From Lobulomyces angularis (taxonomy: Eukaryota; Chytridiomycota; Chytridiomycetes; Lobulomycetales; Lobulomycetaceae): a stretch of 64,000 nucleotides of DNA. How positions within the stretch are numbered: the stretch's first letter is position 1; every line of letters starts with the position of its first letter. Positions 36,097-55,410 of the stretch are shown one piece after another. A program made the translations under genes and the position numbers. The notes below the pieces were generated by a model. That model searched no databases and had not been told where the DNA came from. It saw nothing but the letters and a program-made list of their open reading frames with translations. Where the stretch lies: contig JADHYX010000011.1 of assembly GCA_027604685.1 (NCBI GenBank), positions 58,656-122,655 on the forward strand, read 5' to 3'.

Positions 36097-37561
36097 TATA
36101 TCAATGCTTTTTTATTATATAAATGCCTGCACAAAATCAGTTTAGTTTTAAAAGTACGATGGAAACTTTAAAGATCGAATATTTTTATTAAGATTTTTCC
36201 AGATCAAAATTTGTTTTGTATTTTAAATATTTATTTATAGTACTTTGAGTTAATATATATTATTTAATTATATTTTATTTTATTATTTTACCTTATATAT
36301 ATAATTCGTTATATATATCATTGAATTATATTGAAAATTTTATCAAGTAAAGAATTTAAAATAAACAATGTTTATTTAGCTGTTGTAATTTATGGTGAAT
36401 TTTCTGTATATTTCGGAACTGGCAACGCGGTTTAATGTTAAATTAGATTTATTGGTTACTGTATTCAAGGCCATAGTGCTAGTAATTTAATTATCTCAAA
36501 CTGGATATGGGATAGGTGTTGTAAATTAGGTGTAAATTGTTCAAACACTTTAAAAAAAATTACAGGTTTTGGTTGGAGCAGTCAGAAGAAAACAATTTGC
36601 TGTAATTAATCTTGTTTAGTTTTTTTATCTCTAAATTCCTTCCCACTTTAATTCTTTTTACGTTATATACTTACTCAATTCGTTTTTCTTTGCAAGCCAT
36701 ACCAATTGATTCATCAAGCCAAAATTATAAAGGTTGTTGAACAACTCTGCTATGCTACTTTCCCAGCTGGCATTCATTGGTAAATTCAAAGTTGGTATAT
36801 AATGTTTTGATGTAACTCTAATAGTTACCTTTTTTAAATTCATCTGATCCACTGGTGCTTAGTCAGTCTTTTTTCTCATTCAAAGTAAAATAAATATTTA
36901 AAAAATAGATTATTTTAACAAAAGTAAAGTTATAAAAAAGACTACCACTTAAGTTGATTTATTAAAGTAAGTAGCATCTAAATATCTTCATTCAATTCCT
37001 TACTAGCTTACTCTTACTTCCATGTAACACTCAACTTATGAAAATAATCTTTAACACTAAAACTTACAAGTTCACTTCTTATGAAATGTCATGAGCAAAA
37101 GTTAAAATTATCAACACCACTATTTTTCTTTACAAATTTGCAGGATTTAGAAGATAACTCACAATCAAATGTTTTATTCAGAGTATATGTAGTACATCTC
37201 ACGTTTTGAATTAAATGGTGCAAAATAAGCAGACGCACAATGTGCTGTTAATACATAAAGTCATCAATCTTTTACCGAATTTGAATATCATTAAAGGTGA
37301 ATTCTAAACGATATCTAAATATCATTAAAGACATCGGAAATTATCAAATCTTCTTCTATATTTAATAACTATTTTTGCAAAGTAAAAACAATCTTTTTAT
37401 TAATTTCATGTCTTGTTCTGTAAATGTTAAAATGCAAATTCTCAAATATTGATGCAGCCTCACTTCGGGCTTGTTTTATTGTTACAAAATGTTAAATATA
37501 CTTCACCTTTACTTTTCCAAAAGTTGGTTTCTTGCCAAAAAAAAAAAAAAATAACAAAAAC
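36097..37561. other. Intergenic region with one small ORF
   Basis: These 1.46 kb lie between the Lunapark-like gene and VMS1. Apart from the small frame near 36,658-36,843 I see no gene. A TA-rich stretch (about 36,255-36,320) has TATATATATA runs. The last 200 bp before VMS1 should hold its promoter. Confidence 0.4.
36658..36843 (-). CDS. Possible small protein or exon, unknown
   Basis: From the ATG at 36843 the frame encodes MNLKKVTIRVTSKHYIPTLN and continues as a helix-like, protein-like sequence (ELFNNLYNFGLMNQLVWLAKK) to a stop 61 residues later. A consensus 5' splice site (GTAAGTAT) just before the stop suggests it may instead splice to a second exon near 36,600, giving about 70 residues. 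I do not recognise it. The composition is better than chance, but evidence is thin. Confidence 0.35.
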   Translation of the reverse strand: MNLKKVTIRVTSKHYIPTLNLPMNASWESSIAELFNNLYNFGLMNQLVWLAKKNELSKYIT

Positions 37562-39609
37562 ATGAACAAAGAGAAGAATAAACCAATAAATTTGTTTAAA
37601 TTAAATTTGAATGACTTAAAAAGTAATGAAATATCCATTGAAGGCTTTCGAGATAAGGAATTAGAAAACGATAATAATTTACCAACTACAGTTCTATCAG
37701 CTTGTTCTGTTTGTCCAAATCAACCCGAATTTTCTTCACAAGAAGAATTAAGATATCATTTTAAGTTAGATTTTCACAATTTAAATTTAAAAAGGAAACT
37801 CCAGAATAAATCTTTGCTGTCTGAAGAAGAATTTGAAAATTTTAATTTTGATGAAGAGAGTCTTGAAGGAAGTGATGAAGATTCAGAAGCAGATACTGAA
37901 GAAGTCGTTAAGAATTCGACGCCTTTTTATTCTTTCAAAACCGACCTTTTCGATGGAAATAAAAAGCTACTAATTTACAAACATTTATTTTTTGATGATG
38001 AAAATGATAAATTGGAAAGGTTGAGATTCTTACAGGGAGGTAATCAGACTGTATGCCTACTTATGGTTGGTGCAGGACATTTCGCAGGTTTTTTTAATTT
38101 TTTGTTTATTTATTCTTGGTAGGCGCAATCTTTAAATGCAATATTGATGCAAAACCAATTTTACAAAAGACATTTCATAGATATACTACAAGGAGAAAGC
38201 AAGGAGGTGCGCAAAGCGCGTAGGTCTATAAATAATTTTAAAGCTTAACAATTTTTGAAGAAACGATAACAAAGGAGGTTTAGCGAAATCAGCTGGAGCT
38301 CAAATTCGAAGATATAATGAAATGGCGCTTCAAGTAATTATTATTAGCTAAAAACTTTATTAAATATTTAATACTGTAGCAAGAAATAAAAGACCTATTG
38401 ATATCTTGGAAAGCAGAATTAAAAGCCTGCGATTTGATATTTACAAGAGTTGCATCTACTCAACGTAAATTGTTTTTTTTTGATGAGTCTATATTGGATT
38501 ACCATTCACAGAAAGTTAGAAATTTACCTTTCATCACAAAGCGCCCAACATTTACCGAACTCCAACGATGCTTTTGGTATTAATAACAATTTGTTTTAGT
38601 TTTCATTGCAGTTTTTTAGGGAACTATTTTCTGTAAAGGTAGTCGATGTTGAAATTGAAACTGTCACAGAAAAGGTCAAGAAATTAAATCTTAATGAAAA
38701 AAATAAACTCAAACCTTTAGTCAATACGTTAGTAGAAGCTGCTGTGGAAGAGGTTGACCCTATTGCGCCAATAGATGACGCATTGGAAAAATTGATGGAG
38801 TTTCTTCATAAAGGCAAGTTTCCACAATTCAAAACTTTATTTGAGTCTTGCGAAAAAGAGAAAATCTTGCGCCGACTAAGAAATAAGGATGGTGTTTCAC
38901 TTTTACACAAAGCAGCAAAAGCGTCTCAGCCATTATTTGTCACTTATTTATTAGAACAAGGTGCCGATCCTACGCTTAGGGCTACAATTGGGGGAAACAC
39001 TAGACCTTACGATGAATGCAGCGATAAGATAACCCGAGATGCCTTTAAGGACTTTAATTTGAAAAATCCAGATGCATGGGATTATGATTTGGCTGGAATT
39101 CCTAAAGCCCAAACTGAAGAGGAGTTACAATCCCAACAAGAAAAAAAGCTGGAAAAGAAAAGAAAACAAAGGGAAAAGGATAAATTGAGATTAAAAGAGA
39201 AAAAATTGGAAAAAAAAGAAAAAAAAGAGTTATTAAAATTAGAGGAAGAGCAAAACAAAGAAGCAATTTTCAAACCTGCAAATATTATAAAATTAAGCAA
39301 TACTGAACAAAGTAATGTTGGACTAAGTCCTGAAGCTAGAATGCGATTGGACAGGGAGAAGCGGTATTGCGAAATTTAGAAAGTGTTCTTACAAAATTTT
39401 CTGTTTTAGGGCTGTTGCAGCAGAAGCTAGAATGAGAAGCCAGCAAAATAAGTGTGGCGCCTGCAACAAAACCTTAGCCGGAATTACTTCATTCCACAAG
39501 TTTAATTTCAAGTATCAATAAAAAAAATTAATTTTTTATTTATACAAGTTGTTAAATTAGATATTGCTCAATAGACTGCGTAAAAACTCATTCAAATATA
39601 CATGAATAG
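37562..39609 (+). CDS. VMS1: VMS1/ANKZF1 peptidyl-tRNA release factor
   Basis: Seven exons (37562-38087, 38123-38219, 38261-38333, 38380-38576, 38620-39363, 39410-39511, 39561-39609) give 595 residues. Vms1 frees nascent chains from stalled 60S ribosomes and works with Cdc48 at mitochondria. In order: a C2H2-like finger (CSVCPNQPEFSSQEELRYHF), the VLRF1 release-factor domain (MVGAGHFAGAIFKCN, then RYTTRRKQGGAQSANDNKGG with the catalytic Gln), KRPTFTELQRCFWELFSVKV, ankyrin repeats (LLHKAAKASQPLFVTYLLEQ), a highly charged Lys/Glu coiled coil likely to bind Cdc48, and a C-terminal zinc motif CGACNKTL...YCSIDCVKTH. The last motif is completed only by the 49-nt final exon. Reading through the preceding intron would give a stop two codons later and lose two zinc ligands. 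Confidence 0.93.
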
Positions 39610-40407
39610 TAAAACATATAAAAGGATTTAGAGTTTTTTGGATTTTTTCCGAAAAATTTAAATGAAATCACTTGTTGTTCAGAAGACTCTTTGTTAGATT
39701 ATTTGTTATTTAACGTAATTTATTTATATATAGACTTAAAGTAATAGATTTGTTTTCAGATTGTTGAGAAAACAATTTTTTGTATTGATTTATTAAATTT
39801 ACCATACCTCCAAATTCATTAAGTGAGTGGAGACTTTGCAGTTTAAGTTTTTTTGATAAGGTGAAACTCCTGCTGAAATTCGTCATTTTCAATAAAACTT
39901 AATTTTTTTAAGTTTGATTTTATTAATTTTTTCCTACTTCTATTTTTTTTGTTTTTTTTCAGTTTTTATTTTATTTGTAATGTAGACATAGTAATGGTTG
40001 ACTGTGTTTGATCAGATATTGGTGTAATGAAATGTAAAGGGTAGCGCCACTAATAACAGCTTAATAAGTAGATAATCGATTATAAATCTTGTCAAAAAAA
40101 AAACAGATATATTATTTCGTGTAGGGAAATACCAACTCTTATAGTTGCTGCGTACAATGTTAATCTGTTTTTTACAGACCTTCCGCTTATTACTCTTTTT
40201 CTTTTTGTTTAACAGGTTGCCCCAATTTACAGTTCACTAACAATGATTTTAAGCAATACGATTTGCAGTCTTAAATAAATTTTTTATTCAATTAAATTTA
40301 TTCTATTCCTTGATTTTCCTTTTTATTTTAATTCATTGTATTTTTGTGTAACAGTAATATGGTTGGTTTTTAAAAATAATTTAAAAAAGGAGAAAAAAAA
40401 AAATACT
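39610..40407. other. Convergent intergenic region
   Basis: This spacer of 800 bp lies between VMS1 and the PDX1-like gene. It holds a small minus-strand frame (39710-39886, listed separately). An island near 40,000-40,080 (containing GGGTAGCGCCACTAATAACA) is less AT-rich, but I cannot assign it. Confidence 0.4.
39710..39886 (-). CDS. Possible small basic protein (58 aa), unknown
   Basis: This ATG-to-TAA frame begins MTNFSRSFTLSKKLKLQSLH, which resembles a mitochondrial targeting sequence (basic, Ser/Leu-rich, no acids). It continues SLNEFGGMVNLINQYKKLF and is one exon. No family is recognised. Small mitochondrial proteins often look like this, but chance cannot be excluded. Confidence 0.35.
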   Translation of the reverse strand: MTNFSRSFTLSKKLKLQSLHSLNEFGGMVNLINQYKKLFSQQSENKSITLSLYINKLR

Positions 40408-41668
40408 TCATAACAGCAATTCAGGATTCATTGCATGTTCTTCCAGGTGTGTCAAAAAATTTTTAAACTTGCGTTCACTTAATTTATTTAAGTCGAAGCT
40501 GAATTCTACATCCAGCAAAAATTTTTCATTTTCAAATGCTGCACACTCCAATTCTGATGTTTTGACATTTTTAAAATTTTTTTGGCTAGATTTCTTAAAT
40601 AATATATTGTCAAATGTCTCACTTAAGTTAAGCTTGAGATAGGTATTATTTGAATCACTATGTTTCTTGCTTTTTTCAAATAAAAAGTTTAATTTATCGT
40701 TAGAATTGATATTGACATTTTCCGTTTTTAAACAATTTAAAATAAATGGATTTGCAGCAGTGACTAAAGGATATAGCGGATTTGAATTGGAGTTCGATTG
40801 ATCGTAAAAGCTATGTTTATGTATATTAGCAATCTTTCAATAAACTCTTACCAAAAAGAAACCGGTGTTTTAGGAGAATAATCATCAAAAGTAGCACTCT
40901 TAAAAATTAAATGATTTTAAGACCTAATTCATATCGTATAGTTAGTTACCTTAGGCTTAATCCAACTTAAAAATTTATTCTTCGTAATCTTTTCATTCTT
41001 TTCAGGGATGGCAAAAGTGGTTTTCGATAAACCAGAGGTTGTCAATTTCGTAACATGAATGGCTTTAGCATTGTTGATTAAAACTAAAATAATAATTGTA
41101 AATAAATAATAAAACTAAAAAAGGTTTTTTTTAACTAACATTCTGGAAATTTTTGCAAAATAACTGTGATTAATTTCACAAAACCTTCATGGAATGTGTA
41201 ACCTATCAAAATAAATTCATAAAAACAATTATCTGTTTAATAATTTCCTTTATTGCTCTAATTTTACCATTTTTGGTACTCCAATTTCTCAATTTGAAAA
41301 AATTTATGCTTTTCTGAAAATAAAATACATTAATAGGAATATCACCAACATTCAAGGTTCCACCTTGTAACAAAAACTTCAAGACATCACCTTTCAGTAG
41401 GTTCCCTTTTGGACCTATGCATTTTTGAGTTTTTAATATAAAGCAAGTTTTTTCAAATGTAATTAAAAAATGAACCTGTTTTAGGAATTGCATCAGCTTT
41501 TTCATTCAATAAGTTATTTTCAATTAAAAGTCTATTTACTGCCGGAGAATAAACAGTTTGATGAAAGTTCGAAGCAGAAGATAAGAAACATTTTTTATAT
41601 AGAGCGCAAGTTTTATTAAGGTTGGTATTTTTGTTGTAAATGTTTTTTTTTACCAAAGTTGTGATCAT
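40408..41668 (-). CDS. PDX1-like E3-binding protein without lipoyl domain
   Basis: About six exons encode roughly 330 residues. The start (MITTLVKKNIYNKNTNLNK, then LYKKCFLSSASNF) is basic and Ser-rich, consistent with a mitochondrial presequence. A peripheral subunit-binding domain follows directly: YSPAVNRLLIENNLLNEKAD, AIPKTG, then GPKGNLLKGDVLKFL across an intron. This fold anchors dihydrolipoamide dehydrogenase (E3) in pyruvate dehydrogenase complexes. The C-terminal part (FDDYSPKTPVSF, PLYPLVTAANPF, SERKFKNFLTHLEEH) is diverged, and no acyltransferase active-site motif (HxxxDG) is present. Together this fits fungal protein X (Pdx1). Yeast and human protein X carry a lipoyl domain before the binding domain; none is encoded here. 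The first intron has a weak GTTCAT donor. Confidence 0.68.
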
Positions 41669-41682
41669 AATAAAAATATATA

Positions 41683-41730
41683 TTTTTTTTTTAGATCTTT
41701 TTTTTTTTAGATCTTTTTTTTTTTAGATCA
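41683..41730. repeat. Three tandem T-run/AGATC units
   Basis: Three nearly identical units of about 15-16 bp, each a run of 10-12 T followed by AGATC, stand in tandem just upstream of the PDX1-like start codon. On the plus strand each unit looks like a polypyrimidine tract plus AG. It is probably a slippage product. Confidence 0.75.
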
Positions 41731-41833
41731 ATGATAAGATTGTGGATGAAAATTAAGATAACTGATTAAAAAATTAATGTTAATCTATATCCACAAAAGA
41801 ATCTAGCATATAAATTATTAAACACTCTATTTA

Positions 41834-41856
41834 ATGCTGCATGCTGCATGCTGCAT
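41834..41856. repeat. ATGCTGC heptamer repeat
   Basis: Three perfect copies of ATGCTGC followed by AT form a short microsatellite between the LAM stop codon and the PDX1-like gene. GCATGC palindromes arise at the joints. Confidence 0.8.
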
Positions 41857-41891
41857 TAGAAAAAAATTTCTATTCTTAAAAAATTTTGATA

Positions 41892-44071
41892 TCATTTAAA
41901 TCCCTCAAAATCCTTTCCAAGCACTTTCGTAAAAACAAGCTTTTGCAAAATATCCAACCTTTCATCATAACGCTCTAAAACTAAACTAACTCTCCATATA
42001 ATAATTATATTAAAAACCATTAGTAGTAGCAGATTAACAAACAAAATTAAGGCGAAGGTGCTGGTACCAAAGTTATTTAACTCCTTGAAGAAAGTATGTA
42101 ATACATTAGATTTTTCTTCTGCCAAAACTGGATTTAATTGCGCTACAACGGCGGGTTGCTTCACTACAGGAGGTTGTCGTTCCAATAAAGGCTGAGTTGC
42201 ACTTTTTCTATTAATGGAAGGTTTCACTTTCACAGTTGCTGGTTCTTTCGCTTTTGCTTGATCGTCACTACATTCATCTTCCTCATCCATACTCAATGGT
42301 GAATTTATCAGATGTTCTTCGATTTTCTCATCCAATTCTGCATATGACGTCTTTACACCACCAGATACACCTTTTTCTATAGCAGCTAAAAAGAATTTCA
42401 GAAACAAGCATACTTTAAAAATTACATTTCAGCCAACTGCTTTTCGTCCAATTAATCTTATAAGCTGCGCATAGCCTAGTTTTATTGGGACCCGCATGAG
42501 TCAAATGAGTTTTTATTGAAACCGAGAAATAATTTCCGTGCGGCACATCGGGAGTTTTTGTGTCAGTAAATATACACACAAAACTTTCAAGTTAAAAAAA
42601 CTTAATCAAAAATTAAATTAAAAACTTACTGATCCTCTTTTAAATCATGAATAGTCTCTTCTATGATACAGCGCGTTTTATTTGCCATCGGATTGCTTAT
42701 GGGAGTAATATATTCCATCTTTCTAATACTACCTTTTTTGATCTGATCAAGGCTAGCGATTTTATAACATGTTTCTTCTGCATTTTTTAAAACTAAACTA
42801 TCCTTCTCCTCTGGTGGGGTCCATTCGCTACACTGTATGTTATTATTTTTCCTTGAAACAATTATTCTACCGTTAAAACTTTCCGTATAAACTTGGTTGA
42901 CGTTTTCGCCATTACTATATAATAATTGAAATAATGTATTCAAATCCGTGTTATAAATTTTATCCAACAATAATACTCTTTCTTTTTCGTTTAAATCACA
43001 ATTGCAACTTTTACTGTTCATGGATACCCTGTTTCTACGTTTTCTATGATGCTTTTTCTTTTTGGAAAGTAAACTGGATTGCATTGATTCATCCTCAGTA
43101 GGTGATAAGACGCTAACTAAGTCACCTTCTTTAGACTTCACTAAAAGGCCATTAGAGCCATGTTGATCAAGTTTTCCACCTTCAGTAAAGTTGCTTATTG
43201 GTAAGATCGGTGTAATCTCTACATTACTGAAATCCTTTAATAACTGCTCCTTTTCGACTGATAAAATAATACTTCCAGCAGCTGGATTTCCATTTTCATC
43301 AGTAACTTTGATCATATTATCTACATCTGTTTGGTTTTTGTTTGTAGAATCAAACTCGTTATTCGAAGAATATGCTTTAAAGCATGCATGACAGGTTCCT
43401 AACCCACCACAAGTGCACTGAACCACACCTTCATTAAGTGGATGTTTTCGAAAATGACTTGTTTTCTACAAAAAATGATCAGAAACGTAAACAATATATA
43501 AGTGATACCGGAACGTGCTTGTCCCATAATTTTTCTAGAATGTAAAATGTATCATCCCTTTTTAACAAACTCGCAAAAAAGTACTTATTATGTTCTGTTT
43601 CAATTTCAATGGCATTAGGAATCACAAAAGCGACACTTTTTTTCTCAATATGAGTAATATTATAAAATGGAATTTGTAATGGCTCATCTTTCCAACCTAA
43701 GGAAAAAAGTATTTAAAAAAAAATTAAAAAAAAAAAACAATTTTAAAATCACCTCTAAAGCAAACATGATGATCACTAATCCATAATCTTCCTTGAATCA
43801 ACATGTCTTTCGCTAAAGCACATGAATAGTGGGTAACAAGGTGGTCACTTAACTTAATGTTGGGAAAAAGTTTATGAAATTCCAAATCTTCTCGCAGTTT
43901 AGAGTTTGAATCAACATCAGAGCTTGGATAAGTGGAATTATCAACAGGTTCTAAGGTTTTAGTATCAACTTCGCTTGAAGAAAGTAAGAGGTTAGGTGTT
44001 GATACACTGTGACCTTGATTAGAGTAAAATGGCTTTAACCTATCTGCAGACTCAGTTTCGTTTGCAGGCAT
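41892..44071 (-). CDS. LAM/Aster-type sterol transporter (GRAM + VASt + TM)
   Basis: This is a multi-exon gene with an ATG at 44071. The N-terminus is Ser-rich. The GRAM domain is HKLFPNIKLSDHLVTHYSCA, then GRLWISDHHVCFRG and, after an intron, WKDEPLQIPFYNITHIEKK. A linker contains CTCGGLGTCHACF and a basic Lys/Arg/His patch. The VASt (StART-like) domain includes FNGRIIVSR, EYITPISNPMANKTRC, TPDVPHGNYFSVSIKTHLTH and GPNKTRLCAAYKINWTKSSW. A C-terminal helix (STFALILFVNLLLLMVF) anchors it in the ER. Such proteins (yeast Lam1-6, animal Aster) move sterols at ER contacts with the plasma membrane or other organelles. It has one GRAM and one VASt domain, the simple arrangement. Length is about 620 residues and no domain is broken. 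Confidence 0.9.
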
Positions 44072-44824
44072 TTTGATAATAATTCAGCGTAAAATTTAAA
44101 TATGATTCCTATCAAAAGAGGTCAATTAGTAAATAATAGAGGAGTTTATAAAAAATTATTATCAGAAATTACACTGAAATTACCAATGTATAAATAGCAA
44201 TAATAAGCCACATTATGCCACACCGAAGTATTTGATCAAAATCAACTTTTTATTGCATGAAGCTGGGAGTATGCAAAAGGAAGATAAAAAGTTACAGTAT
44301 GCATAACATATAATAAGTCCTAGCTTCAGTCGAGTTCACAATGCTATAGTTTGCAGATGTTTAGCAAAAATCAAATAAAATATATTTTGGAAATAACTAA
44401 ACAGTTGAACTTCCATTCAAATTAATTCCAGCATTCCTTTTTTGTTTGATATTGAGAAAACATGAAATGAATTTTAGGAAAAAACTAATTTTCAGTATAA
44501 ACCACATGGGTTTAGGAATCTTTATACTAACATTTTATTATAAAAATAAGAAGATAACTTTGCTACTACATAAAATTGATATTCAGATATTTTTACAAAA
44601 ATTGTATAGTTTATACTTTGCATTTTCAATAATATTCCAAAAAAAAAAAAAAAAATTGAGTATCATTTTTGTAGATCTCACTCTACACTTCGTTGATTAT
44701 AATCTTAATTTTTATTCGTTTACTACGACAACCTTCAAGCTTTGATAAATTTTCCTATTGTGTATATTTAAGAGTAAATTAGATTCAAAAGGAATCAGAC
44801 TCCAGTTAAGGATCCCGAGAAAAA
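44072..44824. other. Divergent intergenic region LAM / PRP8
   Basis: These 750 bp hold an open plus-strand frame (44,446-44,745) of low-complexity hydrophobic and lysine codons that I do not believe is a gene. The bases just upstream of the PRP8 start include short CT/AG-rich stretches. Promoters of both genes should lie here. Confidence 0.4.
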
Positions 44825-52569
<7,745 letters not shown>

Positions 52570-52713
52570 TATATATTTTCATTGTTAATTGATATTTTTG
52601 TAGTTTTAAAATTTTTTTAATAATATAAAAGCAAATTTTTTTTGAAAATTGATTTATTTAATTTTTTTACCTTAATTTAAAAAATTTTTTGAAAATTGAC
52701 AAAATTTAAAGAA

Positions 52714-54995
52714 ATGTTAAATCATCAAATTAAAGTCACCGATCATAGAACTGGAAAATCATATAACCTTCCTGGTATAAATCTTATTGTCAAGAATTTT
52801 TTTTTTTAATTAAATTTTTAATTTTAATGTGTTATTAATCTTCTAAAAAATGTATTTGAAATTTTAGTGGAGGATGGTACTATTGATTCAAGGTAAGAAA
52901 AAGAATAAAATAAAGAAAAAATTTATTTTAATCTTTACTTTAAAGTTTTTTTTCACAAATTGGACTATCAATTCATGATAATGGTTATACAAATACTGCA
53001 GTTTGTCGATCTGCAATTACCTATATTGATGGTGATAAAGGGATTTTAAGATATAGGGGCTATGATATTGAAGAACTGTAAGAAGTCCAAAAATAATAGT
53101 TTATTTATGATTTGATTTTTTTATAACTATTTTTTTAATTTTTTTTTGTTTTCAACTAGAGCTGAAAAGTCTTCATTTCTTGAAGTGTTAGTATAATAAT
53201 TTTTTTAAAAAAAAAAATTTAGAAACTTTAATTAAATTTATTTTCTACATAATTTTTAAAAAAAAAAAAAAAAAAAAACTCAGGTCTTATTTACTTATAT
53301 ACGGAGAACTCCCATCTTCAACACAATTAAATACATGGCAAACGCGTATCATGAGACAGTAATATTTTATTGCTTTATTGAATTTTTTTCATTCCTTTTT
53401 TTTTTTTTTTCATTATTAACTCACATACTAGTACTTTCATTCATGAAAATATGACAGATTATCTAAAAACTTTTCGTTACGATGCACATCCTATGGGTAT
53501 GCTTGTTTCTGCAATTGCAGCTATGAGTACTTTTCATCCAGAAGGTTTTCAATCATTATTCTTTTCAATAATTTTTTTTTTTTTTTAATTTTTTATTTGC
53601 AGCTTCTACTGCACTTCAAGGAGATCACATTTACGAAAGTGAGGGAATGGTGAATAAACAGATTTTTAGATTATTAGGAAAATTGCCAACTCTGGCAGCT
53701 TGTGCTTGTTAGTTTTATTTTTTTTTTTTAATTTTTCTAGATCGTCATAGAGTTGGGCGACCATACAATACACCTTCCAATGAATTTGGATATACTGAAA
53801 ATTTTTTATACATGCTAGATAGATTGAGTGAAATTAATTATTCCCCTAATCCAGTTTTGGCTAAGGCACTGGATGTAATATTTATTTTACATGCAGACCA
53901 TGAGCTTAATTGCTCTACTGCTGCAATGAGACAATTAGCTTCAACTGGAATTGATCCTTACAACTGCCTCGTTGCAGCGGCATCTGCTTTGTATGGACCT
54001 GTAAGCTACTTGGAGTCAACAAATATTTTTTTTAAAATTTACTTTTAATTAGAGTCATGGAGGTGCTAATGAAGCTGCATTGAAGATGGTAAAAAATTAG
54101 TAAATTTTTTTTGTTGATAATTGATAAATTTTAGCTTGAAGAAATAGGCTCTGTTAAAAATATTCCTTATTTTATTGCAGAAGTTAAGTCCAAGAAAAGA
54201 AAGCTAATGGGGTAAATCAAAACTGTTAAAAATATAAAACATATTTTTTTTTTTTTTGTAGGTTTGGTCATAGAGTATACAAAAGTTATGACCCTAGAGC
54301 AAAAATTTTAAAAAAAATAGCAGATCAGGCAAGCATAAAAAAATGATCATTTAATTAATAACCATTTATAATTCTATTGTTTTTTTTTTTTTTCTTGTAG
54401 GTATTTGGAATTATGGGAAAAAACGATCTAATAGATGTAGCAATAGAACTGGAACGCATCGCTTTAAGTGACGAATATTTTATTAAAAGGAATCTATATC
54501 CGAATGTTGACTTTTATTCAGGATTAATTTACAAGGCAATTGTTTGGAAAAAAGGAAAATATAATAATTTTGTATTTTTTTTTTAATATTTAGGCAATGG
54601 GATTTCCAACTGATTTTTTCCCCGTACTTTTTGCAATTGCTAGAACATCTGGATGGCTTGGTTTTTTTGTTTTTTTAATCTTAAAATATCTTAATATGTT
54701 AATTATTATATTTTTTCAATAGCTCATTGGTTAGAACAATTAAAAAATCCTATCCCTATTTTTAGACCAGGTCAGGTAAAAAAGATTGGTTTTAAGAAAA
54801 AAACCAATATTGTTTTGTTTAAGGTATACGAAGGATTCTCTCCAAGACAGTACATTCCTTTGGAAAATCGTGAAGTTGGGGAAGAAAAATTACAAAAAAA
54901 ACTTAGACCTGTTTCCGGTATAATAATTTTCACAAGTACTTTTACATTAATTAATTTTTTTTTTTTTTTTAAAAGTCTCAATTCAGAAATATTAA
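52714..54995 (+). CDS. Citrate synthase, plant/bacterial (peroxisomal) type
   Basis: Many very short exons encode about 420 residues. The enzyme condenses acetyl-CoA and oxaloacetate. The active-site residues are present: His in [12 protein letters not shown], His in [17 protein letters not shown], Asp in [17 protein letters not shown]. Other motifs are [40 protein letters not shown] and [20 protein letters not shown]. These match the type found in bacteria and in plant and protist peroxisomes, not the mitochondrial enzyme of most fungi. The N-terminus ([20 protein letters not shown]) shows no clear mitochondrial presequence. The proposed end is VSIQKY after a T-rich intron (stop 54993-54995), so no PTS1 is seen. 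The 3' exon is the least certain part. Location in the cell is therefore open. Confidence 0.88.
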
Positions 54996-55245
54996 AAACT
55001 TTTTTCTTTTTTTTTTTTTTATTATAAAAATTTTCTATTTTGTTTTATTTTATTTTATTTTATATTTTCTTTTGTTTGCATATTTGTTTAAAATACTAAT
55101 TTTGAAATTTAATTATATCGTTTGGTACAATAAATTATTTAAAATTGAATTTAAAAAAGAATTTAACATTAATAATTTAAAATATAAAAACTGATTTTTT
55201 TTTTTTTTTTTAATTGAATAAAAATTTGAATCGATTTTTTTTTAT

Positions 55246-55410
55246 TTTTGGATTGCCATTCTCATATTTAAGTGTTTAAATCTGCATATAAAAAGAAATA
55301 AAACAATAAAAATGTAAAGTGAATTTAAATAACTTCTATTTTTTTTTTTTGGATTGCCAATCACATTTTAAATCTTTAAATAGAAAAAAAAGTAAAAAAT
55401 AAACATAATG
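55246..55410. repeat. Imperfect direct duplication upstream of the 7TM gene
   Basis: Two related segments, about 55246-55315 and 55346-55410, both begin TTTTTGGATTGCCA, continue with ...TTTAAAT-C-like and A-rich sequence, and end in an ATG. The second ATG starts the seven-TM gene; the first is followed directly by TAA. It looks like a local duplication of a 5' leader. Confidence 0.55.

Noticed and set aside
44446..44745. Open frame of 99 codons upstream of PRP8
   Set aside because: It consists of low-complexity Leu/Ile/Phe/Lys codons from AT-rich sequence, has no family motif, and includes a poly-lysine run made by a homopolymer. Most likely chance.
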